From contig CAMOTB010000005.1 of NCBI GenBank assembly GCA_946625485.1, forward strand, positions 1 through 49,099: a DNA stretch of 49,099 nt, given 5' to 3'. Position 1 is the stretch's first letter. The number at the start of each line of letters is the position of its first letter. Source of the stretch: an uncultured Bacteroidales bacterium. GTDB taxonomy: Bacteria > Bacteroidota > Bacteroidia > Bacteroidales > UBA932. Shown in pieces: positions 1 to 8,085 of the stretch. Position numbers and translations under genes: made by a program. The notes below the pieces were generated by a model that was not told where the DNA came from, did not search any database, and saw only the letters and a program-made list of their open reading frames with translations.

Positions 1-12
1 GAAAGTGGCTTT

Positions 13-248
13 GACCGCACGGAAACGGTCGAATTGGTGCTGTCTGCGGCCGAAAATGTCTTTGACCGCACGGAAAGGGCTGATTTGGTGCTGTCTGCGG
101 CCGAAACTGGCCTTGACCGCACGGAAACGGTCGAATTGGTGCTGTCTGCGGCTGAAAATGTCTTTGACCGCACGGAAAGGGCTGATTTGGTGCTGTCCGC
201 GGCCGAAACTGGCCTTGACCGCACAGAAATGACTGGTTGGGTGCGGTC
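13..248 (+). repeat. 51-bp-period tandem array (at least 5 copies; may extend left of the window), alternating A/B units (102-bp higher-order period)
   Basis: GACCGCAC at 13, 64, 115, 166 and 217 (exact 51-bp steps). Inverted half-sites GTGCTGTC/GTGCGGTC lie 24 bp after each (37, 88, 139, 190, 241). Units alternate ...GGAAACGGTCGAATT... and ...GGAAAGGGCTGATTT... Confidence 0.95.
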
Positions 249-340
249 GGTGGCCTGAATGAACTATGATCGCGCAGAATCAAAGCCTATGGCGCGGAAG
301 GGCGTGGCGGCTAAGTATTAAACTATCAGATGATTTGCTG

Positions 341-381
341 GGTGGACGGGGGTCGATTTCGAATTCGGGACCCCGTCCACC
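341..381. other. GC-rich hairpin (11-bp perfect stem, extendable with a bulge) in non-coding spacer
   Basis: GGTGGACGGGG (341-351) and CCCCGTCCACC (371-381) are exact reverse complements around a TTCGAATTCG-containing loop; no T-tract follows. Confidence 0.7.
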
Positions 382-467
382 TATTGATCTTGGTGGTAGC
401 CAACTGATTAGGCGCCACGGCCCTCTTTATAGAGAACAGTGGTCGAAGGAGCTTTCACAGCGCAAAT

Positions 468-1766
468 TTACAGGAAGCGGTAGTCGAGGGTCCAGCGGGC
501 GGTCTGTCCGGGCGCGAGGCGGAGGGGGATATAGGGCTCCAGGCAGGAGACGTCGGCGTTGGACCAGAATACGGCATAGTCCATCGCCTTGTCACATTCC
601 GCCTCGACCCTCAGGTTGTTGTCCAGGTTCTGCAGGGTGAAGCGGTAGCCCGCTTCCTCCGGGCCGGTGTGCGTGCTGCTGCGGCGGGTGTCAGTAGGAG
701 GCGCATTTAGGGCCGGATTTGTGCGTCCTGCGGCAGAATCCGGCAGCAGGAGGTACGGGGGGTCCGGACGGAGATTACCCATGAAGACGGTTTCGGACGG
801 GGCGAGATCCCGGTCGAAGACAATGCCTCGGTCCGAGAGGCGGACGGAGTCGTAGGGGGCGCGCCAGTCTCCGACGGGTTGGAAGGGGAAGGTAAAACGC
901 GTGGCGCGGCCGGTGGGGGCTCCGTCGAGGATGAAAAAGTTGTGGCAATAGACGTAGGTGTCGAAGGGGAGGGTTGAGTGGTTGGTGAGCTTGTGGGAAA
1001 GGCGCAAGCGGCCCTCTGCCGGGATCTCGACAAGCTTTTCGTAATCGTAATATCCGTCGAGAACCTGCCGGAAGAAGATGGAGGACGGCTCTGCGTCGGC
1101 AACGGCCGTGCCGACTTCGTCCGCCTGCCCTATCTTGACTGTCAGATGTCCCGGATCCAGCACCTCGTACAGCTTGAACCGGTCATACGGCTCGCCGTCA
1201 CCCTGCAGCAGTCCAACTCCAATCTTCAGGAAAGGGGCGCCGGCGTCCAAGCTCCGGTGCCGGCTACGTCCATCTGTGAGGGGGCCCTGCCCCCTACTAT
1301 CCCCCGCGGCTCCCAGGCTACCGACATCGCCTTCGGCTCCGTCCCGCCCTCCGCCGGGCGCGTTGGGACGCGCCTTGAAAAGGCTGCGCTGCGGCTGAGT
1401 AACGCCGCAAACCGGAGCTGTCCCGGCGGGTGTGGCCGGCGACTGCGGGCCGGCACTGAAGTCCGGGGTGCATTCCCCCGAAGGGGTTAAAGCTTTCTCA
1501 CCCCGGACTTCAGTGCCGGACTGCACCAAGCCGGCGTCAGGAAACACCGGCAGGAACTCCTCGGCAGGACCGGAGACAGCGTCGTGGGAATAAGGATCGT
1601 AGTGCCGCTGCCAGGGCTGGACGTAGCGGTGACCGCCCGACTCCAGCGACAGGATGATGCCCGTCCGGTCGAAGCGCGTGCCGCGGTAGTACGGCTCCGC
1701 CACCCGCGGATCCGCAACCGTCATCCGCGTAGATCCAAATTCCAGTTTGAAAGTATCCATCTGCAT
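468..1766 (-). CDS. aldose 1-epimerase / galactose-mutarotase-like protein, interrupted in frame by palindromic insert(s)
   Basis: Start MQMDTFKLEFGS at 1766 (the 468..2012 ORF is over-extended into the upstream gene). Segments FLKIGVGLLQ...YDYEKLVEIP...LTNHSTLPFDTYVYCHNFF and the C-terminal PG-TARWTLDYRF look like mutarotase-like folds. A roughly 96-aa low-complexity insert sits after FPDAGLVQ. Confidence 0.75.
   Translation of the reverse strand: MQMDTFKLEFGSTRMTVADPRVAEPYYRGTRFDRTGIILSLESGGHRYVQPWQRHYDPYSHDAVSGPAEEFLPVFPDAGLVQSGTEVRGEKALTPSGECTPDFSAGPQSPATPAGTAPVCGVTQPQRSLFKARPNAPGGGRDGAEGDVGSLGAAGDSRGQGPLTDGRSRHRSLDAGAPFLKIGVGLLQGDGEPYDRFKLYEVLDPGHLTVKIGQADEVGTAVADAEPSSIFFRQVLDGYYDYEKLVEIPAEGRLRLSHKLTNHSTLPFDTYVYCHNFFILDGAPTGRATRFTFPFQPVGDWRAPYDSVRLSDRGIVFDRDLAPSETVFMGNLRPDPPYLLLPDSAAGRTNPALNAPPTDTRRSSTHTGPEEAGYRFTLQNLDNNLRVEAECDKAMDYAVFWSNADVSCLEPYIPLRLAPGQTARWTLDYRFL
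1235..1530 (-). repeat. compound in-frame insertion segment (E1 plus adjacent hairpin-rich sequence) encoding about 96 non-homologous-looking residues
   Basis: Encodes SGTEVRGEKALTPSGECTPDFSAGP...DGRSRHRSLDAGAP between mutarotase-like segments. Further small dyads: GGCGCGT/ACGCGCC, TGCGGC/GCCGCA, AGGGGGC/GCCCCCT, AGCTCCGGT/ACCGGAGCT. Boundaries are approximate. Confidence 0.6.
1450..1519 (-). repeat. palindromic element E1 inside the mutarotase-like ORF (apex on the coding strand)
   Basis: Perfect 21-bp inverted repeat CCGGCACTGAAGTCCGGGGTG (1450-1470) / CACCCCGGACTTCAGTGCCGG (1499-1519). On the minus strand the apex reads AGCTTTAACCCCTTCGGGGGAATGCACCCC. Confidence 0.9.
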
Positions 1767-1779
1767 AGGTAGGGCGTTT

Positions 1780-1905
1780 GGTCGGGAGGGGGCTGTACCG
1801 CCAGGAACTGTGCCACCCTCGGCAACATAAGAGGGAGGGGCCCATCGCGTGCGATGGGAGGGGTCGCGAAGCGACGTTCTACGGCGGTACAGCCCCCTCC
1901 CGACC
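1780..1905. repeat. palindromic element E4: 23-bp perfect outer stem with three internal hairpins (cloverleaf-like), intergenic
   Basis: GGTCGGGAGGGGGCTGTACCGCC (1780-1802) / GGCGGTACAGCCCCCTCCCGACC (1883-1905). Internal: CCCTC 1816/GAGGG 1831; CCCATCGC 1841/GCGATGGG 1851; GTCGC 1863/GCGAC 1871. Confidence 0.9.
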
Positions 1906-1911
1906 CGGATA

Positions 1912-3321
1912 TCAGCGCTTCCAGTAAGCCTCGATCTCCTCCAGCGTCTTCCCCGTCGTCTCCGGAATCTTGCGCCACATGATCCACAGGTACGGCAGGC
2001 ACATGAAAGCAAACAGGAAGAACGTCCCTGCCGGCGTCAGATGCTTGAGCATCCAAGGAGTCAGCTGCCCGATCAGATAGGTTCCCACCCAAAGGGCGAA
2101 CCCTGCCACGGACATCGCCATCCCGCGCACCCGGTTGGGATACATCTCACCCAACAGCACGAAAATGACCGCACTGATCGAAATGGCCGTGCAGAACACA
2201 TACAGCAGGAAGAAAGTCAGCATGAACCATGTCGGCAACGTTCCCAAGGCGAAATAAAGCCCGATCATCACCAGGCACACGATCATCCCGCTCACACCCC
2301 AGTAAACCAGCTTCTTGCGTCCGACCTTGTCAATGATCAGCAGGGCGATCACCGTCGTCAGCATGTTGACCACGCCCACCAGCACGGTGGAGAACAGCGG
2401 ATCCTCGAAGCCCGCATCCTTGAAGATCTCCGGTCCGTAGTACAGGACCGCATTGACCCCCATGAACTGTCCCAGGATGGCAATGGCCGAGCCCAGCAGG
2501 ACGGCGGTGCGGATGCCCGGTTCCAGCAAGGCCTTCCACTCGGATTTGACCTCGCCTGCGATGGAAGCCCGCGTCAGGGCCAGTTGCGCGGCCACGTCGT
2601 CCGGCGAAGGATAGATGCGGGACAGTACGCTGCGTGCCTGCTCCTCCCGTCCCTTCACGATCAGCCAGCGCGGACTCTCCGGAATGAAGAAAATGACCAG
2701 CAGGAACAGCAGGTCGGGGATCGTCTCATAGCCCAGCATGCCCCGCCAATATTCGCTGTTGAACATCCTGACTCCCAGCGGATCTGCGTCGCGCACGGCC
2801 TGGCTGGCGCCGGCGAGCGAAGTGTCTGCCGACTTGAGCACCAGATAGTTGACCAGATACGCAAGCAGGAAACCCACCGTAATCGCCAGCTGGTACAGGG
2901 ACACCAGCATTCCCCGTTTTTCGGGTATGGCAATCTCGGAAATATAAGCTGGCGAAACGATCGAAACCACGCCGATGCCGAAGCCGCCGATCATCCGGAA
3001 GATGACCAGTTGGGTCAGGTCGGAACAGACCGCGCATCCGATGGCCGACACCGAAAACATCAGGGCTGAGATCAGCATCGTCTTCTTTCGGCCGAGAAAG
3101 TCGCTCAACATGCCTGCGACCAGCACGCCGATGATGGATCCGATCAGCGCGCAGCCGACGTACCATCCCTTGGCCAGTTCGTCCAGGGAGAATTGGCCGG
3201 CGACGATGTCCGTCGTGCCGGAAATGACAGCCGTATCATAACCGAACAGGATGCCGCCGATGGCCGCAACCACCGAGAGGAAAACGACGTAGCCCATCCG
3301 GACGGGAGAGGAGTTGCTCAT
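1912..3321 (-). CDS. MFS sugar porter (XylE-like sugar/H+ symporter)
   Basis: 469 aa; GGILFGYDTAVISG, GRKK, PESPRWLI, and C-terminal PETTGKTLEEIEAYW sugar-porter signatures. Confidence 0.95.
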   Translation of the reverse strand: MSNSSPVRMGYVVFLSVVAAIGGILFGYDTAVISGTTDIVAGQFSLDELAKGWYVGCALIGSIIGVLVAGMLSDFLGRKKTMLISALMFSVSAIGCAVCSDLTQLVIFRMIGGFGIGVVSIVSPAYISEIAIPEKRGMLVSLYQLAITVGFLLAYLVNYLVLKSADTSLAGASQAVRDADPLGVRMFNSEYWRGMLGYETIPDLLFLLVIFFIPESPRWLIVKGREEQARSVLSRIYPSPDDVAAQLALTRASIAGEVKSEWKALLEPGIRTAVLLGSAIAILGQFMGVNAVLYYGPEIFKDAGFEDPLFSTVLVGVVNMLTTVIALLIIDKVGRKKLVYWGVSGMIVCLVMIGLYFALGTLPTWFMLTFFLLYVFCTAISISAVIFVLLGEMYPNRVRGMAMSVAGFALWVGTYLIGQLTPWMLKHLTPAGTFFLFAFMCLPYLWIMWRKIPETTGKTLEEIEAYWKR

Positions 3322-3340
3322 ATCAAAAAACAGTTAATAT

Positions 3341-4534
3341 TTATCGTATTCCAAAATATTCTTTGTACCTGTCATACAGATGCCCGGCCTGCAGGTAAGC
3401 CGACTGCGGACTCATGAAATGGGAGAATTCGAAGGTGATGGCCTTGTCGTAGCCGCAGCGGGCGGCTGCCTCCAGCTTGAGCCGGAGTTTGTCGAATTTG
3501 ATGGGGAAGAATTTGATCGGCATGTCGCGGTCGAAAGTCTCCGCATTGGTCCAGCACTGCATCCCGTATTTGTCGGCCAGTTTCTTGTTGACCGTGAAGA
3601 AGGCGTCCAGCTCGTCGTAGTCGATATGCCCGTCCTGGAAGGCACAGGCATCCACATAGTCGTGGATCCCGTCGAAGATTTCGTCCCATTCCCTTTCGTG
3701 CTCTGCGACGGAAATGGCTTCGGCCTTGGTCAGCGAGGCCCCGGCCGCCGCCACGGCCTTCTTGCCGTCGATCCAAGGCGAGATGAAGGTCGGCAGGCCG
3801 CCGGAAACCTCTTTGCACTGGCGCCCCATCGTGCGGAAGGAGTCGATCGCGCCCTTGGTGGCGCGGGATATCTCGCCGCTGATGTACCAGCCGCCGAAGC
3901 TGTCATACTTGCGCCCATAGCGCTCCCAGACCTCGTCGATGACGAAGCGGTTGGATTCCACCTCGTAGCTCATGTCGCCGGTGTCCCAGTAGCGGCCGGA
4001 GTCGTAGAGGCCGAGCATGAATTTCATTCCGTATTTCTGTGCCAGGCGGCAGAAAAGGTCGATCAGGTCGACCGAGGGCATGTAACAGCCTTTTTTCAAC
4101 AGGTAGGGCGAGGGGTAGGTGATGAATTTGCGGTAGCCGCAGCGGATGTCGATGACGGTGTCGATGCCGATGGCCTTCATGTAGGCGAAGTCGGCGTCCC
4201 ATTCTTTTTCGCCCCAGTTTTGGTGGGGGATGTCGTGGGAGATCTCGTCGAGGAAGGTGCCGGTGATGCGGAGACCGGCGCCGGGTTCGCAGCAGAGGGG
4301 GGCTGCAGCTTGGATATCCGCCGTCGTTTTGAGTCCGGAGGAACCCCCGCCCCCAGGGAGCTGGTTAGAGCCCTTCGGGGAATGCTCCCCGTGGGCGGGG
4401 GTCCCTCCGGACTTGGTGGACCGCCAGCCAGGGTTTTCGCCGGTCTGTCTGCAATCCGTCAGGAGGGAGGGCGCCGTGACGGCGGCGGCAGCGGCCAGGG
4501 CGCCTTTTTTCAGGAAATCACGTCGGTTTGTCAT
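3341..4534 (-). CDS. secreted DUF4434-like putative glycosidase, twin-arginine-type N-terminus, with in-frame palindromic insert
   Basis: MTNRRDFLKKGALAAAAAVTAPS leader; ITGTFLDEISHDIPHQNWGEKEWDADFAYMKAIGIDTVI resembles DUF4434 N-termini. Confidence 0.75.
   Translation of the reverse strand: MTNRRDFLKKGALAAAAAVTAPSLLTDCRQTGENPGWRSTKSGGTPAHGEHSPKGSNQLPGGGGSSGLKTTADIQAAAPLCCEPGAGLRITGTFLDEISHDIPHQNWGEKEWDADFAYMKAIGIDTVIDIRCGYRKFITYPSPYLLKKGCYMPSVDLIDLFCRLAQKYGMKFMLGLYDSGRYWDTGDMSYEVESNRFVIDEVWERYGRKYDSFGGWYISGEISRATKGAIDSFRTMGRQCKEVSGGLPTFISPWIDGKKAVAAAGASLTKAEAISVAEHEREWDEIFDGIHDYVDACAFQDGHIDYDELDAFFTVNKKLADKYGMQCWTNAETFDRDMPIKFFPIKFDKLRLKLEAAARCGYDKAITFEFSHFMSPQSAYLQAGHLYDRYKEYFGIR
4332..4413 (+). 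repeat. palindromic element E2 inside the DUF4434-like ORF (apex antisense to the gene)
   Basis: AGTCCGGAGGAACCCCCGCCC (4332-4352) pairs with GGGCGGGGGTCCCTCCGGACT (4393-4413), 20/21. Inner stem GGGAGC 4356/GCTCCC 4384. Apex GCTGGTTAGAGCCCTTCGGGGAATGCTCCCC. Confidence 0.9.
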
Positions 4535-4559
4535 AGGGATTCAGGTTCAAGGCCGTCCG

Positions 4560-6569
4560 CTACCAGCGGAACGGGAATTCGCAGATGCGGAGGGTCGTGC
4601 AGCCGTAGGGGATCAGCTCGATCTCCACTTCCTCTCCCACGTCGGAGCGGCTCTGGCCGAAATAGGCGATCGGGGCGGCTGAGCCGCGGGAGGCTTCCCA
4701 GTTCTTGATCACGTGGGCCTTGGCCCGGATCGAGAGCGGGTTGTTTTCGGGATTCCAGGGATAGGCTCCCGTCCATGGGCGTTCTTCCAGCGAGAAAGTC
4801 TGGTCCGGATGGGCGACCTGGTCGGAGGTGAAGCCGAAGTTCCAGGGGCTGTCGGAGGTCACTTCGTAGTACCAGGGACCGTATTGTGCTGCATCGGCGC
4901 CTTCGAAAGACTTGCGTGTCCAGGTCTCCTGCATCTTGAGGGCATAGACCAGCGGTCCGCGCTCGACGACCGTAGCGCTGCTGTACCAGCCTGAAGTCTG
5001 GATTCGCATCGGAAAATGGAGGACGACAGTGTCGCCGTCGTGCCAGGTGCGTTCGACCTTCAGCGTCTCTCCGGCTGCGGGATGCAACTCCCCGTCGCGC
5101 GTGGCGACCGTGGCACCCTCGCACCAGGCCGGGATGCGGAGGTGCAGGGGGAAGGTGGCCGTGGGCATCGCGCGCTTCCGGTGCTTGCCGGGGAAGTGGA
5201 TGCGGAGGGTGACCGTCCCGTCGAAGGGATAGGCGGTCTCTTCGGTGAGAACGACCGCTTTGCCGTCCAGCGTGGCACTGACGCTCGACGGAGCATAGAC
5301 CAGCGCGGCAAGGCCTCCGTCACGGCTGGCGTACCAGAGATTCTGAACCAGCTTGGGCCAGCCCTGGTGCCAGTTGCAGGTGCAGCAGGGATAGCCGCCG
5401 AGCAGGCTGAAGATCACGTCCGTGCCGTCGTGCTCGGTCGAGAAGTTGCGGACCTGTCGGGTGCAGGCGATCTGGTTGGTCTGCTGGAAGTACTGGCGGG
5501 CGTCGCAGTCGTCCGTCGCCTGGGTCGGGAGGGCGTTGTAGGCGATGCGCTCCAGCTGCTCGGCCCAGCGCAGGTCACCCGTGACGCGCAGCATCCCTTC
5601 CAGGGAATACATCATCTCGACGGCGGTGCAGAATTCGGAACCGCGGGTCGGATCGCCGAATTGGGTCATTTCGTCTCCGGCCCAGAGCCCGGTCGGCAGG
5701 CCGAGGGTCTTGCGGATGGTCTCCATACCTGTGACGGGCGCCTGGAGGTCTTTGTCGTCTTTGGAACGCTGCCACCAGACCACGGGCTCCTTGAAGCCCT
5801 GGCCGAGGTTGACGCAGTGGAGGGCGTTCTGCCGGCAGAGGTAGTCTCCTCCGGTCAGGATCTCGGTCCAGGGCTTCGTCTGGCGGTGGACCAGGTCGCC
5901 CAGTTCGAGGAGGAAGGGCTCGCCGGTGCGGTTATAGAGCCACCAGATCATCTCAAGGTTGTCGCCGCCGCGCCACTGGCCCCAGTCGGTCCAGTGCTGC
6001 AGGGGATGCTGCGGGAGCTCCTTCAGCTGGTAGCGGAAATAGTTGCTCATCACCTGCAGGACCCGCTCGTCGGCGGTCGCCATGTAGTACTGCTTCAGGA
6101 TCTTGAGGGCCACCATCTTGGGCCACCAGTCCTCGGCCATCCCGCGCTGGAAGCCTTCGATGTAGGGCCGGGAAACGGTGTTGCCGAAATAGCCATCCTC
6201 ACGGGCGGAGGTCAGCATTGCTTCGGTCCATTTCAGCGACTTGCGGATCAGTTCCTGGTCATCCAGGATATAGGCCAGGGGCAGCAGGCCGTCGATCCAG
6301 TAGGGCCCGCGCTCCCAGGTGTCGCCTTCGCCGCCGATCCAAGCGTTGTCGTCGCCCACGACGGGTGCGTAGAGGGAGTCCAGGTGACCGGTCATCCCGT
6401 CACGCTGGCGCTGCAGTTGGTCCAGGAGCCAGCCCTGGGGTTTGATCGCGCCGAGCGGCAGTTCGGCATAGGCGTCGTCGGCGAGGGGCGCCCGGTTGAA
6501 GACAACGTCCTGGGCCCGTCCGGGCAGGAAAAGTGCGAAAAGGAAGGTGGTGAGCAAGAGTTTTTTCAT
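4560..6569 (-). CDS. GH127-like (DUF1680) beta-L-arabinofuranosidase family protein
   Basis: 669 aa with signal peptide; LGAIKPQGWLLDQL, WIGGEGDTWERGPYWIDGLLPLAY, GGYPCCTCNWHQGWPK, FPMRI. Confidence 0.9.
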   Translation of the reverse strand: MKKLLLTTFLFALFLPGRAQDVVFNRAPLADDAYAELPLGAIKPQGWLLDQLQRQRDGMTGHLDSLYAPVVGDDNAWIGGEGDTWERGPYWIDGLLPLAYILDDQELIRKSLKWTEAMLTSAREDGYFGNTVSRPYIEGFQRGMAEDWWPKMVALKILKQYYMATADERVLQVMSNYFRYQLKELPQHPLQHWTDWGQWRGGDNLEMIWWLYNRTGEPFLLELGDLVHRQTKPWTEILTGGDYLCRQNALHCVNLGQGFKEPVVWWQRSKDDKDLQAPVTGMETIRKTLGLPTGLWAGDEMTQFGDPTRGSEFCTAVEMMYSLEGMLRVTGDLRWAEQLERIAYNALPTQATDDCDARQYFQQTNQIACTRQVRNFSTEHDGTDVIFSLLGGYPCCTCNWHQGWPKLVQNLWYASRDGGLAALVYAPSSVSATLDGKAVVLTEETAYPFDGTVTLRIHFPGKHRKRAMPTATFPLHLRIPAWCEGATVATRDGELHPAAGETLKVERTWHDGDTVVLHFPMRIQTSGWYSSATVVERGPLVYALKMQETWTRKSFEGADAAQYGPWYYEVTSDSPWNFGFTSDQVAHPDQTFSLEERPWTGAYPWNPENNPLSIRAKAHVIKNWEASRGSAAPIAYFGQSRSDVGEEVEIELIPYGCTTLRICEFPFRW

Positions 6570-6606
6570 GGAACGGTGTGGTGTAGTCTGGTTCTATTCT
6601 TGATGA

Positions 6607-6614
6607 CAAAGATA
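6607..6614 (-). promoter_or_regulatory. Bacteroidota -7 box (TATCTTTG) upstream of the GH127-like operon
   Basis: CAAAGATA on + (TATCTTTG on -), about 38 bp upstream of the 6569 start. Confidence 0.5.
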
Positions 6615-6656
6615 AGCATTTGGGCGGGAATGTGAAACCAATTGAACGAGCGCTGG

Positions 6657-6681
6657 CCCGACGGGCGGCAAGACCGTCGGG
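6657..6681 (-). terminator. hairpin 3' of the 6719..7888 gene, possible terminator
   Basis: CCCGACGG / CCGTCGGG perfect 8-bp stem with 9-nt loop; no strong U-tract. Confidence 0.35.
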
Positions 6682-6718
6682 AATAATCCTTGAGATAGAT
6701 ATCGGTTACGCCCTTCAC

Positions 6719-7888
6719 TCAAGGGCGGCGGTATAACTCCGTCAGGTCCACGACGTCGTAGGGCTTTTCGGGATCGAAGGCAGCGTAGTATTTCAGGAGA
6801 ACCTGGTCGGTGGCACTGTCGATCGTAATGACGCCGTATCCGGCGAGCGTGTTCATCTTGTAATAATCCACAAAAGGGGCTTCTGCCGACAGTTGGGCCC
6901 GGCGGGTCTCCAGATTGTCCGGATTGAAGTCGGGACGGTAAGTGTCGCAAAGATAAGTGCCGTAGTACTGTACGCCGTCCAAAGTTTCCGACGTATCCGC
7001 TTCCCGTTTCAGGTTAGTCACGCCGTTGGCCATCACCTGTACAATGGGGCCCCATGGGGTTTTCCGGCGGAGGACGGAGTAACGGTGAAGGTGGCCGCAG
7101 AGGACGAAGGCCTGGTTTTCGGCCACGATCCGGAGGAAAGATTCCCGGATTTCAGGACGATTGTGGCGAAGGAAGTGCCAGCAACGCTCGGTGGCCGGAA
7201 TCACGGGCTCGTGGAGACAGATGAATTTATAGCGGGCGTTGGAAGACTCCAGGGCCTGCTTGGCGAAGGAGATCTGCTCGGAAACGTGCCCGAAAGCATC
7301 CAGGACTACAAAGAGAACGCCTCCGGTCTCGTAGGCGTAGGTGGCCTCACGGATTCCTTCTTGGCCGGTCTGCTCCCGGATGAATGGTGTGTAGAATTTT
7401 CCGAAGGCAGCCTTGGCCTCAATCTTGCAGCTGTCGCCGACCCCCGTTATATCGTGGTTGCCTTTGACCAGCAGCCAGGGACAGCCGGGATCTGTGTCCT
7501 TCAATATGTCCGTGATGTTGCGGGCGATGGCTTCCGGGCCGCCCGGCGTGTTGCCCAGTCCTTCGGAAATGTCTCCAAGTTGGACGATGCAGCGGACGGG
7601 GGGCTCAGTGCTGCGGGCGATGGCCGATATGATGCTGGCCTGATCTTTCCAGTTAGCCTTCGTGACAGGCGCATAGGTCCGGGCGATCTGTCTCCAGTCG
7701 CCGGGTTTGTCGGCAAACATTGCGCCCATGTCGTAGAAGCGCTCTTCGCAATAATGGATGTCGCCCAGGATGATGAAACTCATCCGGACTTCGGGGTTCT
7801 GTAACTCAGGTGTCCCCGACCTCCCCGGCATCGGGCAGGCGAAAAGAATCGTCGCAAACGTAGACAGTAAGATCGGCAGATTTTTCAT
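6719..7888 (-). CDS. calcineurin-like metallophosphoesterase, secreted
   Basis: GDIHYCEER, QLGDISEG, VKGNHDITG, CGHLHRY motifs; N-terminal signal sequence. Confidence 0.88.
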   Translation of the reverse strand: MKNLPILLSTFATILFACPMPGRSGTPELQNPEVRMSFIILGDIHYCEERFYDMGAMFADKPGDWRQIARTYAPVTKANWKDQASIISAIARSTEPPVRCIVQLGDISEGLGNTPGGPEAIARNITDILKDTDPGCPWLLVKGNHDITGVGDSCKIEAKAAFGKFYTPFIREQTGQEGIREATYAYETGGVLFVVLDAFGHVSEQISFAKQALESSNARYKFICLHEPVIPATERCWHFLRHNRPEIRESFLRIVAENQAFVLCGHLHRYSVLRRKTPWGPIVQVMANGVTNLKREADTSETLDGVQYYGTYLCDTYRPDFNPDNLETRRAQLSAEAPFVDYYKMNTLAGYGVITIDSATDQVLLKYYAAFDPEKPYDVVDLTELYRRP

Positions 7889-7902
7889 CCCGTCAGTTTT
7901 GT

Positions 7903-8070
7903 CCCGTTCGGACTTCGAACCGTTGCAAAAATAGGCTCAAGCCCGCGTGTTTAGTATTAATACTCGTATTAATGCGATGAAAAAATGAAAAAATTGTTTT
8001 ATTTACTTGAAAATAGAAAAGAATTAGGTTATCTTTGAACAAAATTGAAAGCCCGTTCGGACTTCGAACC
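7903..8070. promoter_or_regulatory. divergent regulatory region with 19-bp direct repeat and AT palindromes
   Basis: CCCGTTCGGACTTCGAACC at 7903-7921 and 8052-8070 (identical; each contains GTTCG/CGAAC dyad). AGTATTAATACT (7953-7964, perfect palindrome) is followed by CGTATTAATGCG. Confidence 0.7.
8007..8037 (+). promoter_or_regulatory. promoter for the PUL-like operon (TTG-N20-TATCTTTG)
   Basis: TTG at 8007-8009 and TATCTTTG at 8030-8037 match the Bacteroidota -33/-7 consensus. Confidence 0.65.
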
Positions 8071-8085
8071 CCCAATAATAAGGAT

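Noticed and set aside
13-248. CRISPR array
   Set aside because: Period-51 units are near-identical throughout with no unique spacers, and no cas genes are in the window
3380-4708. 442-aa plus-strand ORF
   Set aside because: Antisense to the DUF4434-like gene; no domain signature
5016-6635. 539-aa plus-strand ORF
   Set aside because: Antisense shadow of the GH127-like gene
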